Source: Gammaproteobacteria bacterium
GTDB taxonomy: Bacteria; Pseudomonadota; Gammaproteobacteria; JAHELT01
DNA: 43,983 nt
Direction: 5' to 3'
NCBI GenBank assembly: GCA_029861595.1
Contig: JAOTYY010000003.1
Span: 1 to 43,983 of the forward strand
Below the pieces are notes generated by a model. It saw only the letters and a program-made list of their open reading frames with translations. It searched no databases and was not told the origin of the DNA. Positions 34,099 to 42,388 of the stretch are shown piece after piece. How positions within the stretch are numbered: the stretch's first letter is position 1; every line of letters starts with the position of its first letter. The translations under genes and the position numbers were made by a program.

Positions 34099-34314
34099 TT
34101 ACTTTTCGACCAGCCGATAAATAGCACCGCAATAAGGGCATCGATATTCGCCGGTCTCCTGCAATGGTATATAGACACGAGGGTGCGAATTCCACAGACT
34201 CGTCTCCGGCGTCGGGCAGTGTAACGGCAGTACGTTTGCGGTTACCTCATAGACGTTTTTTGCATTCGGCGTCTGATAGTCGTCCCGCCCGGCGGTTTTA
34301 TCGGCATGCGGCAT
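34099..34314 (-). CDS. Small zf-CHCC zinc-finger protein
   Basis: 71 residues with the zf-CHCC pattern: Cys33, His44, Cys59 and Cys62 (LHCPTPETSLWNSHP, then GEYRCPYCGAIYRL). This is the bacterial form of the NDUFS6 C-terminal zinc finger. SD AAAGGA lies five bases upstream of the ATG. It follows ilvE by ten bases in the same run; such small proteins often sit next to ilvE or LPS genes in gammaproteobacteria. The function is unknown. Confidence 0.88.
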   Translation of the reverse strand: MPHADKTAGRDDYQTPNAKNVYEVTANVLPLHCPTPETSLWNSHPRVYIPLQETGEYRCPYCGAIYRLVEK

Positions 34315-34324
34315 CGTGGTCCTT

Positions 34325-35248
34325 TTATTCGACGTAAGTCAGCCAGCCTTCGGGTGCCTCGCGGCGCCCCTGCACCAGCTTGAAGTACTCGCTCTGCAGG
34401 ATCTCCGTGACCGGTCCCCGGCTGCCGGATCCTATCTGGCGGTTGTCCACCTCGCGAATCGGCGTGACTTCGGCCGCGGTTCCGGTGAAAAACGCCTCGT
34501 CCGCGATATACACCTCGTCGCGGGTTATCCGCTTCTCCACCAGTGAATAACCCGCTTCCCGGGCAAGTACCAGCACGGTGTTGCGGGTGATCCCGTTCAG
34601 CGCCGAAGTCAGGTCCGGAGTATAAATCACCCCATCGCGCACGATAAAAATATTCTCCCCGCTGCCCTCGGCAACATAGCCCTCGTTGTCCAGCAACAGT
34701 GCCTCATCGTATCCGTCGGTCAACGCCTCCTGCAGCGCCAGCGTGGAGTTGATGTATTGGCCATTCACTTTCGCTTTGCACATTGAAATATTCACGTGAT
34801 GGCGCGTGTAGGACGATGTCTTGATGCGTATGCCCTGCTCCAGGTTGTCTGCGCCCAGGTACGCACCCCACTCCCACGCGGCAACGATACAGTGTACGGT
34901 CAGATTGTCGGCGCGCAGACCCATGCCCTGTGCCCCGTAGAAACACATCGGGCGCACGTAAGCGCTGCGCAAAGCGTTTTCCTTCACCACCTGAACCTGC
35001 ACTTCGTTCAAGGTCTTTGCGTCGTACGGTATCCGCATGCCGACGATTTTTGCCGAATCAAAAAGGCGGCGAGTGTGCGCGGCGAGACGAAATATGGCGG
35101 TGCCGCGCTCGGTTTTGTACGCGCGCACGCCCTCGAATACACCCATGCCGTAGTGCAGCGTATGCGTGAGCACGTGGACTTGCGCTTCGCGCCACGGCAC
35201 GAGTTTTCCGTCGAACCAGATCCAACCGTCGCGGTCGGCCATTGACAT
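34325..35248 (-). CDS. ilvE: Branched-chain amino acid aminotransferase (IlvE)
   Basis: 307 residues of fold-type IV PLP enzymes. Marks are VLTHTLHYGMGVFEGVRAY, SAYVRPMCFYGAQGMGL, the PLP lysine in CKAKVNGQYINSTLALQEA, and EGSGENIFIVRDGVIYTPD with the ending PVTEILQSEYF. It catalyses the last step of Val, Leu and Ile synthesis. The ATG at 35248 overlaps the glnE stop in TGATG and gives the MSMADRDG start seen in Pseudomonas; another ATG is at 35242. The gene order glnE-ilvE is as in Pseudomonas. Confidence 0.96.
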   Translation of the reverse strand: MSMADRDGWIWFDGKLVPWREAQVHVLTHTLHYGMGVFEGVRAYKTERGTAIFRLAAHTRRLFDSAKIVGMRIPYDAKTLNEVQVQVVKENALRSAYVRPMCFYGAQGMGLRADNLTVHCIVAAWEWGAYLGADNLEQGIRIKTSSYTRHHVNISMCKAKVNGQYINSTLALQEALTDGYDEALLLDNEGYVAEGSGENIFIVRDGVIYTPDLTSALNGITRNTVLVLAREAGYSLVEKRITRDEVYIADEAFFTGTAAEVTPIREVDNRQIGSGSRGPVTEILQSEYFKLVQGRREAPEGWLTYVE

Positions 35249-38112
35249 CACAAATTCACCTCCAGCGTTCGTTGCCAGACGTCCATCACCGAATCCTGCA
35301 TTCGCGATATTCGCTGCATGGTTTGCGCATCTGGCTGCTCGCCCAGTGCTGCGCGATGGGCCTGAGCTCGCAACTGCGGATAGGCTTCGGCCAGCACCCG
35401 CGCATCCTCCTCGGCGAGCAGACCCAGTACACGCAGCTCCTCGAGTAAACGCTGGTTATCAGTGTATGCCAACAAACGGGGATAGTCGGATGCCGCGGCC
35501 AACACCTTGTATTGGACCATAAATTCTATATCCGTGATACCGCCGGCTGCACGTTTCAGGAATGCTTCCGGGGATTCCTCGCTTTGCTCGACACGCATTC
35601 TTCTGCGCATCTGCACGATGTCGCCGCGTAACTGCTCCACATCCCGATCCTGCAGCAACACGCCTTCACGAACTGCTGCGAACCGCTGCCCGAGTTGCTG
35701 GCTTGCCACTACCGGGCGGGCTCGCACCAGCGCCTGGTGCTCCCAGGTCCAGGCGTCTTCACGCTGGTATTTTTCGAACGCGTCCAGGGAGCTCACCAGC
35801 AAACCGGAGTTGCCATTTGGTCGCAGGCGGGTATCGATCTCGTAGAGCACACCGGCGGCCGTGCGGGTGGCGAGAAAATGAATGAGCCTTTGTCCCACGC
35901 GGGCAAAGAAGGTGCCATTGTCAACCGGTTGCCCACCGTCGGTCGACTGCTTTTCGCCCTGACTGTCGTGCAGGAACACCAGATCCAGGTCGGAGCCATA
36001 GCCCAGTTCCACACCGCCGAGTTTGCCGTAGGCGATGATCGCCAGCTGCGGGTAATGCAGCCCGCCATCCATCCGGCAAGTGGGTCGTCCATGACGCTGT
36101 TCCAGTTGCTCCCTGACGGTCGCGTAAACGTTCTCCAGAATCACCTCGGCGAGACAGGTAAGTCGCTTGCTCACTGCGCCGACGTCGATTTCACCGGTAA
36201 TGTCCACTGCGGCAACCCGCAGTACGTTGGTGTTCTTGAACTGCCGTATGCGATCCAGGTAAGCCTCCTGATCGTCCGGATCGAGCTGCCCGGTAAGGTC
36301 TGCCAGATCGCGACTCAGTGCGGCGCGGTCCGGCAGTTGGTAAAGACTGCGCGGATCCAGCAGTTCGTCCAGAAGGATCGGATGCTGGCTCACGAACTGT
36401 GCCACCCAGGGGCTTGCTGAAAACAGCTTGACCAACTGATTCAGCGCTTGTGGATGCTCGTGCAGCAACACCAGGTAAGTACTGCGTCCGGCGATCTGTT
36501 GCTGCAGTGCGACCGTGCGATACAAAGTTTCGTCCGGATTGCCCGTGGCGGCGCATGCCCGCAACACGCTGGGCATCAATTTGTCAAAACGTTCGCGCGC
36601 GGTCTGACTCAGTGACTTGTAGCTGAAGCTGTTGCGCAGCGCAGACAAGCGTTCGCAAACCGCGGGTGCATCGTTATAGCCCAGTTCCTGCAGTCGTTGA
36701 GCGGTGCCCGGATCGTCGAGATCGCTCTGCCACAGACCCAACCACGGCGATCTGTCTCCGCTGCCGGCCGTACTGTCTTGCGGGTTCGCAAATATCGCCA
36801 TAAATTGTTTTGCCACACGCCCCGTGTGGGCCGTGTATTCGTGCGACAGTTCGGGCCAGTTGCGCATGCTCATGGCATAAGCGATACGCTGCCGGGCCAG
36901 CTCATCGTCGGGCAGCGCATGCGTCTGCTCTTCGTTGAGCATTTGCAGGCGGTTTTCCAGGCGGCGCAAAAATTCGTAGGCGGCCCGCAACTCGCCGACT
37001 GCCGGCTCTGGCAGATGTCCACCGATCGCCAGGCGCTGCAGGGCGAGGTCGATTTCTCGAACCCGCAACTGCGGTTCCCGGCCGCCACGAATCAATTGAA
37101 AGGCCTGACCGATGAATTCGATCTCGCGAATCCCGCCGTCGCTCAACTTCACGTCGCGCACCATACCGCGCTTGTGCTGCTCGCGGCGGATGCTGTCTTT
37201 CATGGAGCGTAAAGCGGAGAAGGCCCCGTAGTCCAGGTAGCGGCGATAGACGAAAGGCTGGAGTTCGCTCAGCAGTTCTTCACCGCCACGGCGATCCCCT
37301 GCGACCACGCGGGCTTTGATCATCGCGTAGCGTTCCCAGTCCCGCCCCTGAGTCAGGTAGTAGTGCTCCAGTGCTTCACCGCTCGCCACCAGCGGGCCGC
37401 TGTCGCCGAATGGCCGCAGACGCATATCGACCCGGTAGGCGAAACCATCCACCGTGGGTTCGGACAGCACCCGAATGAGACGCTGTCCCAGGCGGGTGAA
37501 AAACTCGATGTTGGCGCGCGGCGCCGCTGCGTCGGTTTCACCGTGGCCCTTAAAAGCAAAAATCAGATCGACGTCGGAGGAGAAATTCAGTTCACGGCCA
37601 CCCAGTTTGCCCAGGCCCAGCACGATGAGCCGCTGCTGTTCGCCAGCAACGTCCCGGGGCGTGCCCCACCGGTCGCAGTGCCATTCGTACAGCCTATCCA
37701 GCGACGCATCGATGCACGCGTCGGCGAGCGCGCTCAAATCGTGCAGCGTTTCCGGCAATTCGGCCAGTCCACACAAATCCCGCCACGCGATGCGCAGCGA
37801 CTCGACGTGCCGGAAACGGCGCAGGATCGCCATCATTGCCTCTTCGGTCGGCGCCGCATCGGCCAGCAAACCGTCGAGCCCTTGCGCCAGTGCGGCATCA
37901 CCCAAGGTCTGGTGTAAACGCCCGCTGTCGCTCAATTCGTGCCACAGTTGCGGCCATCGCTGACAAGTTCGAGCTGCATAGTCGCTGCACGAGAAAACCA
38001 AACGGGCCTGCCGGGCGAGTTCGTCCGTTAGCGGCGGCAAACCTGCTCCGTGCAACGCTTCGCTGAAGCGCGTGAGGTGTTGATCGCCGAGTGACGCGAG
38101 TTGAGGGACCAT
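35248..38112 (-). CDS. glnE: Glutamine synthetase adenylyltransferase/removase (GlnE)
   Basis: 954 residues, normal length for GlnE. The N-terminal nucleotidyltransferase site (adenylyl-removing half) is GLGKLGGRELNFSSDVDLIF at about 166-185 with D180/D182. The C-terminal (adenylylating) site is AYGKLGGVELGYGSDLDLVF near residue 700. The helical middle domain carries PII-binding-type regions. GlnE adds and removes AMP on glutamine synthetase according to nitrogen state. The start ATG at 38112 lies 18 bases from the large palindrome at 38131-38222, which must lie in or across its promoter or leader. Confidence 0.95.
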   Translation of the reverse strand: MVPQLASLGDQHLTRFSEALHGAGLPPLTDELARQARLVFSCSDYAARTCQRWPQLWHELSDSGRLHQTLGDAALAQGLDGLLADAAPTEEAMMAILRRFRHVESLRIAWRDLCGLAELPETLHDLSALADACIDASLDRLYEWHCDRWGTPRDVAGEQQRLIVLGLGKLGGRELNFSSDVDLIFAFKGHGETDAAAPRANIEFFTRLGQRLIRVLSEPTVDGFAYRVDMRLRPFGDSGPLVASGEALEHYYLTQGRDWERYAMIKARVVAGDRRGGEELLSELQPFVYRRYLDYGAFSALRSMKDSIRREQHKRGMVRDVKLSDGGIREIEFIGQAFQLIRGGREPQLRVREIDLALQRLAIGGHLPEPAVGELRAAYEFLRRLENRLQMLNEEQTHALPDDELARQRIAYAMSMRNWPELSHEYTAHTGRVAKQFMAIFANPQDSTAGSGDRSPWLGLWQSDLDDPGTAQRLQELGYNDAPAVCERLSALRNSFSYKSLSQTARERFDKLMPSVLRACAATGNPDETLYRTVALQQQIAGRSTYLVLLHEHPQALNQLVKLFSASPWVAQFVSQHPILLDELLDPRSLYQLPDRAALSRDLADLTGQLDPDDQEAYLDRIRQFKNTNVLRVAAVDITGEIDVGAVSKRLTCLAEVILENVYATVREQLEQRHGRPTCRMDGGLHYPQLAIIAYGKLGGVELGYGSDLDLVFLHDSQGEKQSTDGGQPVDNGTFFARVGQRLIHFLATRTAAGVLYEIDTRLRPNGNSGLLVSSLDAFEKYQREDAWTWEHQALVRARPVVASQQLGQRFAAVREGVLLQDRDVEQLRGDIVQMRRRMRVEQSEESPEAFLKRAAGGITDIEFMVQYKVLAAASDYPRLLAYTDNQRLLEELRVLGLLAEEDARVLAEAYPQLRAQAHRAALGEQPDAQTMQRISRMQDSVMDVWQRTLEVNL

Positions 38113-38130
38113 CTCCAGTGTCCTGTCCCA

Positions 38131-38222
38131 GGAAATAAGGTGACAGTTTACTTTTTTCGGGCTTGTCTGGTTTCTTGGTCCAAGAAAACCCAGCGAAAAA
38201 AGTAAACTGTCACCTTATTTCC
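38131..38222. repeat. 92-bp near-perfect palindrome, 29-bp arms
   Basis: The arms at 38131-38159 and 38194-38222 are a perfect 29-bp inverted repeat; each reads inward GGAAATAAGGTGACAG, then TTTACTTTTTTCG. The 34-bp centre holds an inner palindrome TTTCTTGG / CCAAGAAA (38171-38187, one-base centre), so a near-continuous stem can form. The arm matches the 883-959 repeat arm at 16 of 20 positions. It sits in the 141-base divergent gap between glnE and the ABC ATPase. No transposase gene is nearby, and no target-site duplication was clearly seen. It may be a REP/MITE-like element or a large terminator/insulator. Confidence 0.92.
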
Positions 38223-38253
38223 CGCATGGTCAATAATTGTCGCGGCAGGCACA

Positions 38254-39384
38254 ATGCCGTTACTCTTTCGCGGACGGATCTACGGGGCCAACCTGCTCTT
38301 GCGCATACAACTGACTGTTGAACAACTGGTAGTGGACTTCGATGTGCTGCGCGCGGTCGACCAGGTGACCCTGCAATTGGAGCGTGGTCAAATCGGTTGC
38401 CTGCTGGGTCCCAGCGGTTGCGGCAAGACCACGGTGCTCAGAACCATTGCGGGCTTTGAACTGCCATTGCAGGGCCGCATCCTGATCCGCGAGCGCGAAG
38501 TGAGTCGCGCCGGTTGGGGATTGCCGCCGGAGCAACGGCGGGTTGGCATGGTGTTTCAGGACTACGCCCTGTTTCCACACTTGAACGTGAGTGACAACAT
38601 CGCCTTCGGCCTGAGTACCAAATCTGTGCGAAAAAGTCGCGAACGCGTAGCGCAACTACTCGAACTGGTGGACATGCAAGCATACCAAAAAGCCTATCCG
38701 CACCAGCTTTCCGGAGGGCAGCAACAACGTGTGGCACTGGCGCGTGCCATGGCGCCGCGGCCGGATCTGCTGCTGCTGGACGAGCCGTTCGGCAGCCAGG
38801 ATGCGGAATTGCGCGAGCAACTGGCGAAAGAAGTACGCAGTCTGCTGCGTGAGGACTCGATCACCGCGCTGCTGGTTACACATGATCAGTTCGAGGCGTT
38901 CGCGATGGCGGATTGCATCGGAGTGATGAACCGGGGGCAACTGCACCAATGGGGCTCGGCGTACGAACTGTATCACCGGCCGGCTGATCTGTTCGTCGGC
39001 GATTTTATCGGCCAGGGTACCCTGTTGCCGGCGACCCGGGCCGGCAGCAATTCGATTCGTACCGAACTCGGTGAGTTTTCGGGACAGATCGTCAACGACC
39101 TGAATGGTGACCGGTTCAACCTGCTGATCCGGCCCGACGATGTTATTCACGACGACACCGCCAATACCACGGCAAAGATAGTCGATCGGGCGTTTCGTGG
39201 CGCCGAATTCCTCTACACCCTGGCGCTGCCTAGCGGCAACCGCATCCTGTGCATGGCGCCCAGTCATCACGACCACAAGGTCGGTCAGGAGATCGGTATT
39301 CGTCTGGACGTCGAGCATCTGGTGTTATTTGCCGAGCCTGCAGCGACACCGATTGACAAACCAGACGAGAGCGGCTTAGACTAA
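38254..39384 (+). CDS. Orphan FbpC/PotA-type ABC ATPase
   Basis: 376 residues. Walker A is GPSGCGKTT (52-60), signature LSGGQQQRVALARAM, Walker B LLLLDEPFGSQD and switch TALLVTHDQFEAF. A C-terminal TOBE-like domain (about 270-370) places it with the Fbp/Pot/Ugp importers; FbpC (ferric iron) is a guess from the first half. No permease or binding-protein gene adjoins, so its partner is elsewhere. The ATG at 38254 stands 31 bases after the palindrome; an internal TTG at 38299 could also be the start. Its stop codon lies inside the Irr-like box upstream of the rubrerythrin gene. Confidence 0.85.
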   Translation: MPLLFRGRIYGANLLLRIQLTVEQLVVDFDVLRAVDQVTLQLERGQIGCLLGPSGCGKTTVLRTIAGFELPLQGRILIREREVSRAGWGLPPEQRRVGMVFQDYALFPHLNVSDNIAFGLSTKSVRKSRERVAQLLELVDMQAYQKAYPHQLSGGQQQRVALARAMAPRPDLLLLDEPFGSQDAELREQLAKEVRSLLREDSITALLVTHDQFEAFAMADCIGVMNRGQLHQWGSAYELYHRPADLFVGDFIGQGTLLPATRAGSNSIRTELGEFSGQIVNDLNGDRFNLLIRPDDVIHDDTANTTAKIVDRAFRGAEFLYTLALPSGNRILCMAPSHHDHKVGQEIGIRLDVEHLVLFAEPAATPIDKPDESGLD

Positions 39385-39391
39385 TTCTAAG
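39375..39391 (+). promoter_or_regulatory. Irr/ICE-like operator upstream of rubrerythrin
   Basis: CTTAGACTAATTCTAAG is a perfect inverted repeat (six-base arms, five-base centre). The Irr ICE-box of alphaproteobacteria is TTTAGAA-N3-TTCTAAA, so the fit is TTAGAC-TAA-TTCTAA, 11 of 12 informative bases. It overlaps the stop codon of the ABC ATPase and lies 110 bases before the rubrerythrin start. A related box lies upstream of the Irr-like regulator gene at 42403-42417. Confidence 0.5.
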
Positions 39392-39417
39392 TATTGAGAT
39401 TTAATCTATATCAATAC
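39391..39417. repeat. Inverted repeat upstream of rubrerythrin
   Basis: GTATTGAGAT (39391-39400) and ATATCAATAC (39408-39417) match at nine of ten positions when reversed, with a seven-base centre TTAATCT. It directly adjoins the Irr-like box and could be a second operator. No protein is assigned. Confidence 0.5.
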
Positions 39418-39422
39418 GCAGA

Positions 39423-39462
39423 GCGAGCACCCCGTATACGCTGCGAGCACCCTGTGGGAGCT
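39423..39462. repeat. Two tandem 20-bp repeats before rubrerythrin
   Basis: The units at 39423-39442 and 39443-39462 both start GCGAGCACCC and end GCT, with 16 of 20 identical bases. The 20-bp period is close to two DNA helix turns. They stand 39 bases before the rubrerythrin ATG. Confidence 0.6.
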
Positions 39463-39500
39463 TTTGACGTTTCACAACCACTATGCAGAGGACAGACACA

Positions 39501-39920
39501 ATGTCTTTAAAAGGCAGTAAAACCGAACAGAACCTCAAGGACGCATTTGCCGGCGAGTCGCAGGCGAACCGCCGCTATCTTTACTTCGCGGCGAAAGCCG
39601 ACGTTGAGGGCTACAACGATGTATCCGCGGTATTCCGCTCCACCGCCGAAGGTGAGACCGGTCACGCGCACGGCCATCTGGAATATCTGGAGCAAACCGG
39701 CGATCCGGCCACCGGCCTGCCGATTGGCTCGACGTCCAACAATCTGCAAGCCGCGATCGCCGGCGAAACGCATGAATACACGGATATGTACCCGGGCATG
39801 GCCAAGACCGCCCGCGAGGAAGGTTTTGACGAAATCGCCGATTGGTTTGAGACGCTGGGCAAGGCCGAACGCTCGCACGCCAACCGCTTTCAAAAAGCTC
39901 TGGACACGCTGGACGGCTGA
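39501..39920 (+). CDS. Rubrerythrin without a rubredoxin domain
   Basis: A 139-residue diiron protein. All diiron ligands of the rubrerythrin type are present: E19, E52 with H55 (ETGH), E89, E92, E123 and H126 (ERSH). The C-terminal rubredoxin (CxxC) domain is missing, so it is the short (erythrin/sulerythrin-like) form and needs another electron donor. It should reduce hydrogen peroxide. The ATG at 39501 has GAGGA about ten bases upstream; an ATG at 39483 is less likely. It leads the Fe-S and DUF3501 genes, separated by a strong hairpin. Confidence 0.92.
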   Translation: MSLKGSKTEQNLKDAFAGESQANRRYLYFAAKADVEGYNDVSAVFRSTAEGETGHAHGHLEYLEQTGDPATGLPIGSTSNNLQAAIAGETHEYTDMYPGMAKTAREEGFDEIADWFETLGKAERSHANRFQKALDTLDG

Positions 39921-39933
39921 GCATTCCCATCCC

Positions 39934-39960
39934 GCGGAGGCCGCACGGCCTCCGCTTTCT
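39934..39960 (+). terminator. Intrinsic-type terminator after rubrerythrin
   Basis: GCGGAGGCC (39934-39942) and GGCCTCCGC (39947-39955) form a perfect 9-bp GC-rich stem with a GCAC loop, followed by TTTCT. It lies between the rubrerythrin stop and the Fe-S protein start. It could be a partial terminator that lets rubrerythrin be made in excess. Confidence 0.75.
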
Positions 39961-39983
39961 CGACACACAGGTAGAAATTTTTT

Positions 39984-41315
39984 ATGGCTGGCGAAACCCG
40001 CGAGGGTAGTCTCGACGCCCCTACTCGACACGCGTTGCAGTGGCAGGCTCCGAGTTTCTTCGATACCGATGCCCTTAACGAGGAACTCGAACGGGTCTAT
40101 GACATCTGTCACGGTTGCCGGCGCTGCGTGAGTCTGTGCAATGCGTTCCCGACACTTTTCGACCTAGTCGACGAATCCGAAACCATGGAAGTCGACGGCG
40201 TGGCGAAAGCGGACTACATGAAAGTCGTGGACCACTGCTATCTGTGCGATTTGTGCTACATGACCAAATGTCCGTACGTGCCACCACACGAGTGGAACGT
40301 CGATTTCCCGCACCTGATGTTGCGCGCCAAGATGGTGAAGCATCGCCAGCAAAAACCGCCGCTGCGGGACCGGATCCTGTCCGCGACCGACGCGGTTGGC
40401 AAACTGGCGGGCATTCCGATTGTCGTACAGGCCGTAAATGCCACCAATCGCTCGAAACTCGGCCGCGGTCTGTTGAGCAAGACGTTGAGTGTGCACAAAA
40501 ACGCGCACGTGCCCGAGTATCACAGTAGAACGTTTCGCAAACGCTGGCGCCGTAATGCCGATAGCGAAGCACGTCCGCTCGGCACCACGCGGGGCCGAGT
40601 AGCGATTTTCAGTACCTGCTATGGCAACTACAATGAGCCGCAGCTGAACGACGATCTGCAAGCCGTATTCGAGCACAACGGCATTCCGGTGCAGTTGTTG
40701 AGCCGGGAGCGTTGCTGCGGCATGCCCAAACTGGAACTGGGCGACATCGAAGCCCTGCAGGCGGCCAAAGACACCAACATTCCCGCGCTGCTCGAGGCGA
40801 TCGACGCCGGCTGCGACATCGTTGCGGTAATTCCTTCCTGCGTGCTGATGTTTAAACAGGAACTGCCGCTGCTGTTTCCGGACGATGCGGATGTGGCGAA
40901 AGTCAGGGCGCACATGTTCGACCCGTTCGAATACCTGATGCTGCGACACAAGGAGGATGGCTTGAAACTCGATTTCACCACCGCGCTCGGCAAGATCGCC
41001 TACCACGCCGCCTGCCATCTGCGCGTGCAGAACATCGGTTTGAAAACCCGTGACCTGCTCTCGCTGGTGCCCGATACCGAGATAGAGGTTATCGAGCGTT
41101 GCTCAGGCCACGACGGTACTTACGCGGTAAAACAGGAATACCATGACGTGTCACGCAAGATCTGCCGACCGGTGGCACGCCGCGTCACCCAGGCGCAGGT
41201 CGACAGTTATTCGAGCGACTGCCCAATGGCCGGTCGCCAGATCGCCACTACCCTTGGCGACGGCAGCGAACCGGAACACCCGGTGTCGCTGCTGCGCAAG
41301 GCATACGGAATTTAG
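39984..41315 (+). CDS. Fe-S protein with CCG domains (GlcF/HdrD-like)
   Basis: 443 residues. Two [4Fe-4S] motifs lie at C42/C45/C48 with C52 (CHGCRRCVSLC) and C85/C88/C91 with C96 (CYLCDLCYMTKC). Two cysteine-rich CCG-type domains follow: the first with STCYGNY and RCCGMPKLELGD, the second with AACHLRVQ and ERCSGHDGTY, where the usual CCG is CSG. It is thus an electron-transfer subunit of the GlpC/GlcF/HdrD type, but without the partner flavoprotein gene. Its fixed place between rubrerythrin and DUF3501 suggests that it feeds electrons to rubrerythrin. Start ATG at 39984; spacing to rubrerythrin is 63 bases. Confidence 0.88.
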   Translation: MAGETREGSLDAPTRHALQWQAPSFFDTDALNEELERVYDICHGCRRCVSLCNAFPTLFDLVDESETMEVDGVAKADYMKVVDHCYLCDLCYMTKCPYVPPHEWNVDFPHLMLRAKMVKHRQQKPPLRDRILSATDAVGKLAGIPIVVQAVNATNRSKLGRGLLSKTLSVHKNAHVPEYHSRTFRKRWRRNADSEARPLGTTRGRVAIFSTCYGNYNEPQLNDDLQAVFEHNGIPVQLLSRERCCGMPKLELGDIEALQAAKDTNIPALLEAIDAGCDIVAVIPSCVLMFKQELPLLFPDDADVAKVRAHMFDPFEYLMLRHKEDGLKLDFTTALGKIAYHAACHLRVQNIGLKTRDLLSLVPDTEIEVIERCSGHDGTYAVKQEYHDVSRKICRPVARRVTQAQVDSYSSDCPMAGRQIATTLGDGSEPEHPVSLLRKAYGI

Positions 41316-41329
41316 GCGCACAAACGCTC

Positions 41330-41914
41330 ATGCAAAAACTTTCACGCGAGGATTTATACACCCTGGAGGCCTACGCGGACCTGCGAACTGAGATGCGCGC
41401 CCAGGTCATGGCCCACAAAAAACACCGGCGTGTCGATCTCGGTGAGCACATCAGTCTGCTGTTCGAAGACCGGCTCACCATGCACTACCAGATCCAGGAG
41501 ATGCTCCGCGTCGAGCGTATATTTGCAGCCGCCGGGATCCAGGAAGAACTGGACGCCTACAACCCGCTGATTCCGGACGGCAGCAACTGGAAAGCGACGA
41601 TGATGATCGAGTACGCCGACGTCGAACAGCGACGGCGTGCGCTGGCCGAACTTATCGATGTAGAAAACACCGTCCGGGTGAAAATCGGCGAGCATGAGAA
41701 AGTCAGCCCGGTCTGCGACGAAGACCTCGATCGCACCAGCGAGGAGAAAACATCCTCGGTGCATTTTCTGCGCTTCGAACTGGACGCGGCAATGATCGCG
41801 GATGCAAAGGCAGGCGCCGCGATCGCGATCGGCGTTGATCACCCGCACTATCGGTACGTGATCGATTCCTTGCCTGCGCAAACGGCACAAGCGCTGGTAG
41901 CAGATCTGGACTGA
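41330..41914 (+). CDS. DUF3501-family protein
   Basis: A 194-residue soluble protein. The pattern LSREDLYTLEAYADLRTEMR, HISLLFEDRLTMHYQIQEML, ELDAYNPLIPDGSNWKATM and HFLRFELDAAMI is that of DUF3501, which is often found beside rubrerythrin and CCG-domain Fe-S genes. Its function is unknown; a part in the same electron-transfer chain is inferred from context. It follows the Fe-S gene by 14 bases and converges on the Irr-like gene. Confidence 0.9.
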   Translation: MQKLSREDLYTLEAYADLRTEMRAQVMAHKKHRRVDLGEHISLLFEDRLTMHYQIQEMLRVERIFAAAGIQEELDAYNPLIPDGSNWKATMMIEYADVEQRRRALAELIDVENTVRVKIGEHEKVSPVCDEDLDRTSEEKTSSVHFLRFELDAAMIADAKAGAAIAIGVDHPHYRYVIDSLPAQTAQALVADLD

Positions 41915-41953
41915 TGCCGACCGCGCGCGCATTGTCGGGGCCGGCAGAGGCGC

Positions 41954-42382
41954 TCAGCGCGCGTTGCGGACGCGAATAACGACCTCCAGAGAATCGACCT
42001 CGGTGCCCTCCGGCAATGCGGGCAGCCGCTGCACCTGCACGTTTACGGCCTGCACGTCGCTTAACTCGCCGGTGTCGAGGTTGTAAATATGATGATGCGG
42101 TTGCATGTTGGAATCGTAGAACACGCGCTCCGGTTCGATCAGCACTTCGCGCAACAAGCCGGTGCTCACAAACAATCCCAGTGTGTTGTACACGGTTGCC
42201 TTGGATACGCGTTCGCGTCTGTCGTTAACACCGGCGAGAATCTCCTCGGCGGACAGGTGCTGGGGCCGTTGGAACAAAAAATACGCAATGTCTATGCGCT
42301 GTTGCGTAGGCATGATGCCATGGCGCTGCAGAAGCTCCACAACACCCGCCTTGTCGAAAGGATAATGCCCTATGGTGTTCAT
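41954..42382 (-). CDS. irr: Fur-superfamily regulator, Irr-like
   Basis: 142 residues. The winged-helix part PTQQRIDIAYFLFQRPQHLS and SKATVYNTLGLFVSTGLL are Fur-family. The regulatory half has HHHIYNLDTGEL with three adjacent histidines, and there is no CxxC pair for structural zinc. The C-terminus, LPEGTEVDSLEVVIRVRN, resembles the Irr branch, known in alphaproteobacteria for heme-linked iron control. The ATG at 42382 stands six bases after a TATAAT, so the mRNA may be leaderless. A box similar to the ICE sequence overlaps its promoter, suggesting autoregulation, and a second stands before rubrerythrin. PerR-type function is an alternative. Confidence 0.82.
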   Translation of the reverse strand: MNTIGHYPFDKAGVVELLQRHGIMPTQQRIDIAYFLFQRPQHLSAEEILAGVNDRRERVSKATVYNTLGLFVSTGLLREVLIEPERVFYDSNMQPHHHIYNLDTGELSDVQAVNVQVQRLPALPEGTEVDSLEVVIRVRNAR

Positions 42383-42388
42383 CCTGGC

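Noticed and set aside
38131-38222. Palindrome as a CRISPR or origin element
   Set aside because: It is a single copy here, with no spacers, DnaA boxes or iterons nearby.
41915-41953. GC-rich imperfect hairpin between DUF3501 and the Irr-like gene
   Set aside because: The stem is broken and no T-run is seen; only a weak bidirectional terminator could be argued.
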